A stretch of DNA of 37,183 nucleotides. Source: Methylococcaceae bacterium (GTDB lineage Bacteria > Pseudomonadota > Gammaproteobacteria > Methylococcales > Methylomonadaceae). The position numbers were made by a program, and so were the translations under genes. Below the pieces are notes generated by a model, which saw nothing but the letters and a program-made list of their open reading frames with translations, was not told the DNA's origin and did not search any database. Shown here in pieces: positions 24,622 to 32,009 of this stretch (position 1 is the stretch's first letter; every line of letters starts with the position of its first letter). The DNA lies in contig JAKIUK010000040.1 in the NCBI GenBank assembly GCA_021647585.1, positions 1 through 37,183 on the forward strand, written 5' to 3'.

Positions 24622-25587
24622 TTAAATATCTTGTACGCGAAACAGATGAACACTAAATAAGTTATTTTCATCTACCCATAATGCCTCCGATTGAAAACCT
24701 GCTTTTGCAGCCAGTGTTATAAATTCATCGCGGGTATATTTATAGGAATTTTCTGTATGAATAGTTTCGCCTTTAGCAAAACTAAACGCACTATCTTTGA
24801 TCTTTACCGTTTGATCCATTTGACTTACCAGATACATCTCAATGCGGCCAACTTCATCATTATATATGGCTTTGTGCTGCCATTTGGAAAGATCAAAATT
24901 TCCATCCAGTTCACGATTGATACGGGTCAGTAAATTCAGGTTAAACAAAGCAGTGATGCCTGCCGCATCGTCATAAGCGGCTTCAAGTATCTGTTTATTT
25001 TTTTTCAAGTCTACACCGATGATCAGGTAACCTCCAGGACCCACTAAATCAACAATAGTCTGCAGAAAATTCACAGCTCCGTCAGGATCAAAATTGCCAA
25101 TGCTGGATCCTGGGAAAAATGCAACATGTGTGCCTTTAGGCGCACTCGGTGGTAAACACATTTCTTTGGTGTAATCAGTACAGGCCGCATGAATCTCTAA
25201 CCAGGGAAAGGCTATTGCCAACTCTTCTGCAGCTAGTTGTAAATGATCCTTGGAAATATCCATTGGCACATAAGCGCGAGGTTTTAGGCCTTGTAGCAGT
25301 ATATGTACTTTGGCACAGCTACCACCACCGGGTTCGACTAATAGACTACCGGTACCCACATGCTGGGCAATCTGTGCAGCATTAACGGATAATATGCCAA
25401 TCTCAGTCCGGGTCGGGTAATATTCTGGCAGCTCGGTAATGGCATCGAATAATTTGGAGCCTTTTGCATCGTAAAAATATTTAGGGGGTATGGATGCGGG
25501 TCGATGACTCAGTCCTGACAATACATCACTGGCAAACTCATTGCGACTGGAATGTAAATCATGAAATTGAATGTTATTGTTATTCAA
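24622..25587 (-). CDS. egtD: L-histidine N-alpha-methyltransferase
   Basis: EgtD trimethylates histidine with SAM to hercynine, the betaine precursor of both ergothioneine and selenoneine. The 321-residue length is normal. Visible blocks are YFYDAKGSKLFDAITELPEYYPTR cut as KYFYD and ITELPEYYPTRTE (49-62), the SAM loop VEPGGGSCAKV (84-94), YVPMDIS and FFPGSSIGNFDP. Its start lies eight bases after the stop of senA on the same strand, so the two form an operon with senA first. No egtA, egtC or egtE is present in the window, so the hercynine made here is most simply explained as the substrate of SenA. Confidence 0.95.
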   Translation of the reverse strand: MNNNNIQFHDLHSSRNEFASDVLSGLSHRPASIPPKYFYDAKGSKLFDAITELPEYYPTRTEIGILSVNAAQIAQHVGTGSLLVEPGGGSCAKVHILLQGLKPRAYVPMDISKDHLQLAAEELAIAFPWLEIHAACTDYTKEMCLPPSAPKGTHVAFFPGSSIGNFDPDGAVNFLQTIVDLVGPGGYLIIGVDLKKNKQILEAAYDDAAGITALFNLNLLTRINRELDGNFDLSKWQHKAIYNDEVGRIEMYLVSQMDQTVKIKDSAFSFAKGETIHTENSYKYTRDEFITLAAKAGFQSEALWVDENNLFSVHLFRVQDI

Positions 25588-25595
25588 TGGAACTG

Positions 25596-26897
25596 TTACT
25601 CTGCTAATGAACAGGTTCGAAAACCGGCAAAAACATCATTCCGCTCTGGGCCATAATATGTACGCCAGGTATTCCTGATCATTCTTGCCCGGGTAGCCCA
25701 GGAACCTCCTCGTAATACTTTGGTAATACCAAACAGAGGTTGAGAATAATCCTGATACATATCCGCTTCAAACCCAGGATAGGGGCCAAAAGTATCTTGC
25801 GTCCACTCCCATACATTACCGATCATCTGACGACAACCAAAAGCACTATCACCGGTAGCATAAGCGCCTACATCAACAGTACCCAAGGCAAATCCATCCA
25901 GATTGGCCTGATCTGCGCGCGGTGATTCATTACCCCAGGGAAAGTGGCGCTTAGTTGAAGATAATGTTTTTCCATCTGGGCTCGCTTGTGCTGACGCAGC
26001 GACTTCCCACTCAACTTCAGTAGGCAAACGCCTTCCTGCCCAACGACAATAAGCTTGAGCCTCAAACCAGCAGACATGGATAATTGCAGCATTCATTGAC
26101 ATCGGATTCCACTGATCAAACTGTTTTATCTCCCAATCTTTCTTACACTTGCGCCAGTAAATAGGATGATCTAAATGAGCTGCCTGTAACCATAACCAGC
26201 CGTCATCATCCCAATATTCTTTTTGGTGGTAACCGTCTGCTTCTACAAATTTTAAATAATCCGCATTGCTAATGGCTGCTTTGGCAATAGTGAAGGGTTT
26301 AATTTCAACTTCATGCGCCCATTTTTCATTATCAAATACAAAGCCATCCTGCAGTGTTGCCCCTAACACAAAAACACCTCCGGGTATTCGTACATCACCA
26401 ATCAGGCCACCTGCATTGTTAATTTGGGCTTCAGGTTTTGCAGCGTATGGCATCGGATAATTAAGTGTTTGCCGAGTATAGGTATAGGCCTCATTATGCA
26501 TATCCTGATGAAATACAGCATATTGAGCTAGATAATCTCTTTTTGCATCATCGCCTGCAGACAGGCATACTTTGATATTATCGAGAACCGTTTGCATATA
26601 ATTCTGGGTCTCGGGCAACGTTGGTAACGGTAAGTCCCAACGATCATCATGTGCGATAGTGATCGAGTCATACAGACTATCGGAGTCATCTCTAATTGCC
26701 CCCTGTTGTAAGTGATAACGTAATACCCAGCATTCATAAAAATAAGCAGCATGGCCTATTTCCCAAAGCAGTGGGTTTACCGTCGCTAACATAGGCCCCA
26801 TCATCTGTTCCACATTAAGCCCCTGGATCAGAGCCAAAGTTCTATCATGCGCGTCCTGCGCCTGTTGTGCAATTATTAAAGGATTTAAAGTCTGCAT
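25596..26897 (-). CDS. senA: Selenoneine synthase SenA (EgtB-like iron enzyme)
   Basis: This 433-residue protein has a DinB-type N-terminal domain and a formylglycine-generating-enzyme-like C-terminal domain (about 165-430). A three-His iron site is visible as H49 (WEIGHAAYFYE), H130 and H134 (FHQDMHNEA), in the same spacing as EgtB. The C-terminal part has WAGRRLPTEVEWE, IGNVWEWTQDTFGPYPGF, VLRGGSW and FAGFRTC. EgtB-type enzymes use O2 to attach sulfur to hercynine. SenA homologues do this with a selenosugar. Sequence alone does not fully separate EgtB from SenA, but adjacency to senB, a SelD and egtD, together with the NTWRTYYGPERNDVF block, makes SenA the better call. Confidence 0.85.
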   Translation of the reverse strand: MQTLNPLIIAQQAQDAHDRTLALIQGLNVEQMMGPMLATVNPLLWEIGHAAYFYECWVLRYHLQQGAIRDDSDSLYDSITIAHDDRWDLPLPTLPETQNYMQTVLDNIKVCLSAGDDAKRDYLAQYAVFHQDMHNEAYTYTRQTLNYPMPYAAKPEAQINNAGGLIGDVRIPGGVFVLGATLQDGFVFDNEKWAHEVEIKPFTIAKAAISNADYLKFVEADGYHQKEYWDDDGWLWLQAAHLDHPIYWRKCKKDWEIKQFDQWNPMSMNAAIIHVCWFEAQAYCRWAGRRLPTEVEWEVAASAQASPDGKTLSSTKRHFPWGNESPRADQANLDGFALGTVDVGAYATGDSAFGCRQMIGNVWEWTQDTFGPYPGFEADMYQDYSQPLFGITKVLRGGSWATRARMIRNTWRTYYGPERNDVFAGFRTCSLAE

Positions 26898-26933
26898 ATC
26901 ATTTGTATTTTGTAACTATTCCGCTCAACGTCC

Positions 26934-27053
26934 GTAACTGTTCAGATTGCCCCTGAGAGGCTTCAAAACCAGGTGAAAACGCACAGTTTATACGTATAAA
27001 TGAGCACTTTCAATGCAGTTATGGAGATTCTCAGGGGTGAGCTGAATAGTTAC
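26934..27053. mobile_element. Candidate miniature element between senA and senB
   Basis: The segment starts GTAACTGTTCAG and continues to GCCCCTGAGA. Its right end, read in reverse complement, is GTAACTATTCAG continuing to ACCCCTGAGA; about 21 of 25 positions match. A partial extra copy of the end (GTAACTATTCCGCTCA) is at 26912-26927. The centre holds a 14-base palindrome TTTATACGTATAAA (26987-27000). No coding capacity is seen. It occupies nearly all of the divergent promoter space of the selenoneine genes. Confidence 0.6.
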
Positions 27054-27126
27054 TGTGATTTTAATGATTTTGTCGCATTGTCCCACGCATATTAATTTAT
27101 GTCATCTATGTGAAATTAGATTATAG

Positions 27127-27146
27127 TATCTGCGTATTCGCAGATA
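27127..27146. promoter_or_regulatory. Perfect inverted repeat just upstream of senB
   Basis: TATCTGCG (27127-27134), TATT, CGCAGATA (27139-27146) is a perfect eight-base inverted repeat with a four-base centre, ending 14 bases before the senB ATG. It could be an operator, or a hairpin masking the ribosome binding region of senB, where no good Shine-Dalgarno is otherwise visible. Confidence 0.5.
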
Positions 27147-27160
27147 ACTCTAAAAACTTT

Positions 27161-28108
27161 ATGCGTATCATTTTAATTACCCCAGCACCCCCTAAATCCA
27201 GAGCCGGCAACCGGGCGACCGCAACCCGTTGGGCTCATATTCTCAGGGATTTAGGGCATAGCGTTGAAATATGTATGTGCTATGAAAATCAAAATGCGGA
27301 TATGATGCTTGCCCTGCACGCCTGGCGCAGTGCCGATGCCATTCAGCAGTTTACCGAAAAGTTTCCAGATAGGCCATTAATTGTCGCCATCACTGGCACT
27401 GATGCCTACCGTTTTATCCATAGTAATCCACAAGTAACATTACAATCCATTCGGCTGGCGGATCATCTGGTGGGGCTGCATGATTTAATCAGTAATACGC
27501 TTCCACCCGATCAACGATACAAAATGAACGTGATTCATCAGTCTGCTGAAGCTATTTCAAATCGTGATCCTTATAAACGGTATTTTCACATCTCTGTTAT
27601 GGGTCATCTACGTGAAGAAAAAGACCCACTGCGACCGGCACTGGCAGTTCGCAACCTGCCCGCCAGCAGTCGCATTAATATCCATCAATACGGTAAGGCT
27701 CATAACCCTGAATGGGCAGATAAAGCCAAAGCTGAAATGAAAATAAACTCGCGTTATACCTGGCATGAGGAGGTTACCCATTACAAAATTCGACAGATAT
27801 ATCAACGTACCAATTTACTGGTCTTGCCCTCTCGCATGGAAGGCGGGGCAAATGTTATTTCTGAAGCGGTAGTCGCAGGCGTTCCTGTAATAGCTTCTGA
27901 TATTGAGGGCTCTATTGGTTTACTCGGTGAGGGTTATGCAGGCTATTACCCGGTTGAAAATCAGCAGGCTTTAGCTGAACTTCTGTTACGAGCCGAAAAA
28001 GACAAAATATTTTATCAGCAGCTGGAACAATCTTGTATAGCAAAACAGGCAATGTTTACACCTGAAAATGAAATAAACGGATGGAGAAAGCTCTTAAAAA
28101 AATTATAG
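27161..28108 (+). CDS. senB: Selenosugar synthase SenB (GT-B glycosyltransferase fold)
   Basis: SenB joins selenophosphate to a UDP-N-acetyl-sugar to give a selenosugar, the selenium donor for SenA. The 315-residue protein begins MRIILITPAPPKSRAGNRAT, with the GNR motif near the N-terminus. Next come LALHAWRSA, VAITGTDAYR, and a GT4-type donor site EGGANVISEAVVAGVPVIA (E227 and E235). This fits the SenB family rather than a cell-wall glycosyltransferase. ATG 27161 was chosen over an in-frame GTG at 27110 because the family motif starts immediately after it. It is transcribed away from senA; the phnD-type gene follows about 200 bases downstream on the same strand. Confidence 0.9.
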   Translation: MRIILITPAPPKSRAGNRATATRWAHILRDLGHSVEICMCYENQNADMMLALHAWRSADAIQQFTEKFPDRPLIVAITGTDAYRFIHSNPQVTLQSIRLADHLVGLHDLISNTLPPDQRYKMNVIHQSAEAISNRDPYKRYFHISVMGHLREEKDPLRPALAVRNLPASSRINIHQYGKAHNPEWADKAKAEMKINSRYTWHEEVTHYKIRQIYQRTNLLVLPSRMEGGANVISEAVVAGVPVIASDIEGSIGLLGEGYAGYYPVENQQALAELLLRAEKDKIFYQQLEQSCIAKQAMFTPENEINGWRKLLKKL

Positions 28109-28120
28109 TCAAGCCGGTTT

Positions 28121-28206
28121 TGTCATCTCCAGCCCCAACAAAGGGAGGGAACTTAAAGACCTCTTGTTTTCATTAAGTTAAGATTTCTCCTTTCGTCGAA
28201 ATGACA
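28121..28206. repeat. Dispersed palindromic repeat (TGTCAT / ATGACA ends), copy 2
   Basis: This 86-base segment begins TGTCATC and ends TCGAAATGACA, with AAGATTTCTCCTTTCGTCG before the end. It is the second copy of the repeat at 6813-6892. It lies between senB and the binding-protein gene, and an in-frame ATG inside it (28201) should not be taken as a gene start. Confidence 0.65.
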
Positions 28207-28314
28207 GCTTTTGAGAGTATAGTAAGAAATCCATTAAATAGATTAATGTTTTTGTCCACCCCAATAACCTTTATTATTTATCAACTGCAACTAATTAAAA
28301 ACGGATCAAATAGG

Positions 28315-29196
28315 ATGCAATCCAAACTACGTAGATTTATTCAATCAAGCTTTCTGGCTTTGTTAGTCACATCATTTTCTTCGACCGTATTAAGCGCTCC
28401 AAAAACACTGATGTTTTCCGCCATCCCAGATCAAGATCAGACTCAGCTCATTAAACGCTTTGCAATAGTGGCCGATTATCTTTCAACAAAACTGGGTATT
28501 CCAGTAAAATATATACCGGTGAAATCTTATTCTGCGGCCATCACCGCATTTCGTAACAATCAAATCCAACTCGCATGGTTTGGTGGCTTATCCGGAGTTC
28601 GCGCACGTTTACTGGTTCCAGGTTCAGAGGCCATAGCCCAGGGACTAGAAGATACAGAATTTCGCTCCTATTTTATAGCCCATCACAGTACTGGCCTTCA
28701 AGCCTCAAAAGATTTCCCCAAAAATATTTCTGACAAAACCTTTACCTTTGGCTCTAAAGGATCTACATCCGGTCGTTTAATGCCTGAATTTTTTATTCGT
28801 GAAAACCTGCAAAAACCGCCAAATGATGTTTTCAAACGCGTAGGATTTAGCGGTAATCATTCACGAACTATTGCCTTGGTTCAGACAGGGGCGTATCAAG
28901 TTGGTGCAACCAATTACAAAGTGTGGGAAAAGGAAATGAAGGCTGGCAAAATCGATAGCAGCAAAGTATCGGTAATCTGGAAGACCCCCGCCTACCCTGA
29001 TTACCAATGGACTATCCGTGGCGATGTTGACCAATTCTGGGGAGAGGGTTTTAAAACGCGTGTACAGCAAGCCTTACTGGAAATAAAAGATCCTGCCTTA
29101 CTAAAGTCTTTTCCTCGAAGTGGCTTCATTAAAGCCAGCAATAACGATTACCAGCCCATTTTGGAGACCGCCAGAAAAATTGGACTTATTGATTGA
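28315..29196 (+). CDS. PhnD-like ABC substrate-binding protein, putative selenium oxyanion binder
   Basis: The 293-residue protein has a Sec signal peptide (about 1-28, cleavage after VLSA) and a PhnD-type periplasmic binding fold. Typical blocks are FSAIPDQDQTQLIKRFAI, YSAAITAFRNNQIQLAWFG, FTFGSKGSTSGRLMPEFF and TPAYPDYQWTIRGDVD. The SSTSG-like loop and the closing block resemble the family named putative selenate ABC transporter substrate-binding protein more than true phosphonate PhnD; this is from memory and that function is itself a prediction. ATG 28315 gives the natural signal peptide, whereas an ATG at 28201 lies in a repeat. ATPase and permease genes follow directly, and senB lies just upstream. 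Confidence 0.85.
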   Translation: MQSKLRRFIQSSFLALLVTSFSSTVLSAPKTLMFSAIPDQDQTQLIKRFAIVADYLSTKLGIPVKYIPVKSYSAAITAFRNNQIQLAWFGGLSGVRARLLVPGSEAIAQGLEDTEFRSYFIAHHSTGLQASKDFPKNISDKTFTFGSKGSTSGRLMPEFFIRENLQKPPNDVFKRVGFSGNHSRTIALVQTGAYQVGATNYKVWEKEMKAGKIDSSKVSVIWKTPAYPDYQWTIRGDVDQFWGEGFKTRVQQALLEIKDPALLKSFPRSGFIKASNNDYQPILETARKIGLID

Positions 29197-29198
29197 TC

Positions 29199-29849
29199 AT
29201 GTTTCATCTGCAATCAGCAAATGCCTCATATAATAATAAAGATGTACTGGTTGATATTACCTTACAAATTCCTGCCGGACAGAAGCTGGCTTTGATTGGT
29301 CACAGTGGCTCAGGCAAATCTACCCTGCTTAAACTTCTATATCAGCAACGTCCCCAAGATATATCACTGGTTCCTCAAGACTATGGGCTGGTTTCCAGCC
29401 TGTCAGTTTTTCACAATGTATACATGGGACAATTAGCATATCAGCCGCTGTGGTATAACCTAGTAAATTTGATCAAACCACTTAAAAAACCGCTACAAGA
29501 CGTCGAACAAATCCTTGACAATATCAAACTGAGCGACAAACTGTTAGAGCCAGTCGCCCAACTTTCTGGTGGGCAACAACAACGTACAGCCGTAGCTCGC
29601 GCAATGATGCAAGGTAGCGATATTCTATTAGCTGATGAACCCGTTTCTTCTCTTGATGAACATCAGTCAAAACTGGTCATGAGTCTATTATGCAATGACT
29701 TTGATACCGTTGTTCTAGCTATGCATGATATTGACCTTGCGCTGACTTATTGCGACCGTATTATCGGACTGGATCATGGCAGGATAACTATTGACGCACC
29801 AACAACAAGTCTAAACAGAAATGACCTGCTAGATATTTATGGAGAATAA
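29199..29849 (+). CDS. PhnC-like ABC transporter ATPase
   Basis: This 216-residue ATPase has Walker A GHSGSGKST (34-42), a Q-loop (PQDYGL), the signature LSGGQQQR (122-129), Walker B ILLADEP (142-148) and a switch His (AMHD). It powers the importer formed with the flanking binding protein and permease. ATG 29199 starts two bases after the binding-protein stop and was chosen over an in-frame TTG two codons upstream. Its 3' end overlaps the permease start by 11 bases, so all three genes are translated together. At 216 residues it is shorter than typical PhnC (about 260). Confidence 0.93.
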   Translation: MFHLQSANASYNNKDVLVDITLQIPAGQKLALIGHSGSGKSTLLKLLYQQRPQDISLVPQDYGLVSSLSVFHNVYMGQLAYQPLWYNLVNLIKPLKKPLQDVEQILDNIKLSDKLLEPVAQLSGGQQQRTAVARAMMQGSDILLADEPVSSLDEHQSKLVMSLLCNDFDTVVLAMHDIDLALTYCDRIIGLDHGRITIDAPTTSLNRNDLLDIYGE

Positions 29850-31335
29850 CGCCCCCATTTTTCAGCGTCCTAGCCGTTGGAAAATTAGTGGGTTATTTAT
29901 ATTGATCGCGCTTGCTTGCCTGCCTTTCGCTGATCTGACTATAAACACCTTTGACCCGATGGCTGAATTAGATCGGTTATTTTCAGGTCTGTTAAGCCCC
30001 TCACTCTACCCTATTGAAAGCCCAATAGATGCCTTATTACAAACCGTCGCTTTTGCCATTCTCGGTGTTTCATCCGGCTCTGTAATAGGTTTTTCTTTGG
30101 CACAGATATTTCATTTCAGATTAGTTCGAACCATCTGCGCATTAATACGTGCTGTTCATGAATTATTCTGGGCCTTAATATTCTTACAGATATTTGGTTT
30201 GCATCCTTTGACGGGTCTATTGGCTATTGGCCTACCCTATACAGCTACTTTTGCTAAAGTCTATGCCGAAATTCTTGAAGAAGGAGACCGTCGAGCATTC
30301 GATACTATCCGTCATAGTAGTAGTTTTACATCCGCTTTTTTCTATGCTCGATTACCCGATTTATGGCAACACTTTATCGCCTATACCAGTTACCGCCTGG
30401 AATGTGGTTTACGTTCCAGTACAATACTTGGTTTTATTGGTCTACCCACACTTGGATACTACCTTAGTAGCGCATTTTTAGAAGGCCAATATTCAGAGGT
30501 CTGGGCTTTATTAATACTATTCTATTTATTGATAGCCAGCATAAAATACTGGGTAAGGCCAAAACTTTTACCTGTTTACCTGCTCATCTCGCCTTTTATT
30601 ATCGCTAATGACAGTCACATTTCATTCGACAATGTACATCGTTTTTTTACCCAGGACATAATACCTTTACCGATACGAAACGGACAAGGTATAAGCGAAC
30701 TCTGGCTCTGGTTTTATAATCTTTTTATCAATGAGGCATTACCGGGCATCGTTAACTCCCTAGTATTAACTCAACTTGCTCTAATTCTGACAGGTTTTAT
30801 CACACTGGTATGGTTTCCGTTAATTTCAAAGTTATTTTTTGCGCGATTTGCGCGTAGTATTGGGCATTTTTTTCTAGTGGTAATGCGTTCTACACCGGAA
30901 TATATACTTGCCTTCATTTTATTGACATTATGGGGACCGTCAATGTTACCTGCTATCATTGCATTGGCATTACACAATGGTGCCATCATCGCTCACCTTA
31001 TGGGGCATTATAGCGATGCCTTACCATTGCGGCTAGATGCTACAAAAGGTCTAAACCGTTATGCCTATGAAGTTGTACCCCGCATCTATGGTCAGTTTAT
31101 GGCATTTCTATTTTATCGATGGGAAATCATCCTACGTGAAAGCGCTATTTTAGGTATTTTAGGTATCACCACTTTAGGATTTTATATTGATAGTGCTATT
31201 CAAGATATACGTCTGGATCGAGCGATGGTATTAATAATTATAACTGCGCTGTTAAATGTTTGTATTGATACAATTTCACGACACATAAGATCCCGGCTAA
31301 GACTATCAATGGGACCAGAAATAATCTCAAAATGA
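29839..31335 (+). CDS. Fused two-domain PhnE-like ABC permease
   Basis: The 498-residue inner-membrane protein carries two permease domains in one chain. Each half has the same diagnostic block: YRLECGLRSSTILGFIG (185-201) with TLGYY, and YRWEIILRESAILGILG (426-442) with TLGFY. The halves are joined near 240-290. About ten to twelve membrane helices are predicted. Such fused PhnE proteins replace a homodimer of single-domain permeases. The start overlaps the ATPase end. With the preceding two genes it makes a complete importer, probably for an oxyanion; selenium is inferred from the neighbouring senB, senA and selD. Confidence 0.9.
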   Translation: MENNAPIFQRPSRWKISGLFILIALACLPFADLTINTFDPMAELDRLFSGLLSPSLYPIESPIDALLQTVAFAILGVSSGSVIGFSLAQIFHFRLVRTICALIRAVHELFWALIFLQIFGLHPLTGLLAIGLPYTATFAKVYAEILEEGDRRAFDTIRHSSSFTSAFFYARLPDLWQHFIAYTSYRLECGLRSSTILGFIGLPTLGYYLSSAFLEGQYSEVWALLILFYLLIASIKYWVRPKLLPVYLLISPFIIANDSHISFDNVHRFFTQDIIPLPIRNGQGISELWLWFYNLFINEALPGIVNSLVLTQLALILTGFITLVWFPLISKLFFARFARSIGHFFLVVMRSTPEYILAFILLTLWGPSMLPAIIALALHNGAIIAHLMGHYSDALPLRLDATKGLNRYAYEVVPRIYGQFMAFLFYRWEIILRESAILGILGITTLGFYIDSAIQDIRLDRAMVLIIITALLNVCIDTISRHIRSRLRLSMGPEIISK

Positions 31336-31517
31336 GATTTAACTTAGCCCATGTTCGTGACTTTAATACCGCTAAGCCATTGATTTTTCGTTATCAGTGA
31401 TTTTTTGTCCAAAAAAGTCTTTTAAAATCAATAGTGTTTTTTTGAATGTTTTTGTAGTGCTATATTCGTCTTTTTATGTGATATTTCTACTCTTTAACCT
31501 GATTGTTCTATTATCTC

Positions 31518-31615
31518 TAGTACTATGGCAATTTTGGTTTGATGGATAAACTTTTTGTAGTGCGGACTGAAGTCCGCTCTACATTATTCATCAAACCAAA
31601 GTTGTTGGTGTACTA
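31518..31615. mobile_element. Miniature inverted-repeat element, TAGTAC type, copy 3 (best preserved)
   Basis: The 98-base element begins TAGTACTATGGCAATTTTGG and ends CCAAAGTTGTTGGTGTACTA; the two ends match as inverted repeats at about 25 of 32 positions. The centre is a second palindrome, GCGGACTGAAGTCCGC, flanked by TGTAG and CTACA. CTAG stands at both borders. It lies in the 674-base non-coding space between the permease gene and modA (31336-32009), which also contains another element and two short inverted repeats but no gene. Confidence 0.78.
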
Positions 31616-31701
31616 GGATGTTTTCACATAGGGACATTGCATGCATAAAATCTTATACAACTACTCCACAGTCATTTAACACTATTTCATATAGAATCCA
31701 A

Positions 31702-31720
31702 GGAAATAAATCTTATTTCC
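31702..31720. promoter_or_regulatory. Perfect short inverted repeat in the modA upstream region
   Basis: GGAAATAA and TTATTTCC are perfect inverted copies around ATC. The site lies about 300 bases before modA and does not match the E. coli ModE operator. It may be an operator or just a hairpin. Confidence 0.3.
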
Positions 31721-31755
31721 TGATTTAATAGTACAATCTACTGCGACAAAATCAC

Positions 31756-31776
31756 TAAGGTGTCACTTTTACCTTA
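31756..31776. promoter_or_regulatory. TAAGGT-N9-ACCTTA inverted repeat upstream of modA
   Basis: TAAGGT (31756-31761) and ACCTTA (31771-31776) are inverted copies with a nine-base spacer, a spacing that fits a dimeric repressor. The miniature element at 31801-31965 now separates it from modA. Confidence 0.3.
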
Positions 31777-31800
31777 ATCGTTACAAAACCAAGTATTAAC

Positions 31801-31965
31801 CTAGGAGCCTGTCCGAGAATAGAAAACCTGCTACAGAAAGTCCCTTTTGGCCATTTTTTCCGTTCATTTTCGTAACACGCGTAAACCATTTAACTTAAAT
31901 GATCAAAAAAACTGGCCAAAAGAGCTTTTCCTCGCGACGATTTCAATTCTCGGACAGACTCCTAG
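31801..31965. mobile_element. Miniature inverted-repeat element (GAGYCTGTCCGAGAAT ends)
   Basis: The ends CTAGGAGCCTGTCCGAGAAT (31801-31820) and ATTCTCGGACAGACTCCTAG (31946-31965) are inverted copies with one mismatch. Inside, CTTTTGGCCATTTTTT and AAAAAACTGGCCAAAAG extend the symmetry, so the whole 165 bases form a long imperfect hairpin. CTAG at both borders would fit a four-base target duplication as made by some IS5-family elements (inference). It carries no transposase and ends 44 bases before the modA start chosen here. Confidence 0.85.
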
Positions 31966-32009
31966 AAAAATCAGTTAGCTCATGGTTTCTAGGATTAAGA
32001 ACATATCGA

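Noticed and set aside
25596..26897. Plain EgtB for ergothioneine synthesis
   Set aside because: egtA, egtC and egtE are absent from the window, while senB and a SelD flank the gene, so SenA is preferred. A tree could overturn this.
28201..28314. N-terminal extension of the PhnD-like protein
   Set aside because: Its ATG lies within the dispersed repeat at 28121-28206, and the natural signal peptide starts at 28315.
31899..32009. N-terminal extension of modA from an upstream in-frame ATG
   Set aside because: The extra 37 codons lie mostly in the miniature element (31801-31965) and would bury the signal peptide that starts at 32010.
31336..32009. Molybdenum-cofactor riboswitch or ModE site ahead of modABC
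   Set aside because: Neither the conserved riboswitch core nor a CGNTATAT-type ModE palindrome could be found; only unrelated short inverted repeats are present.
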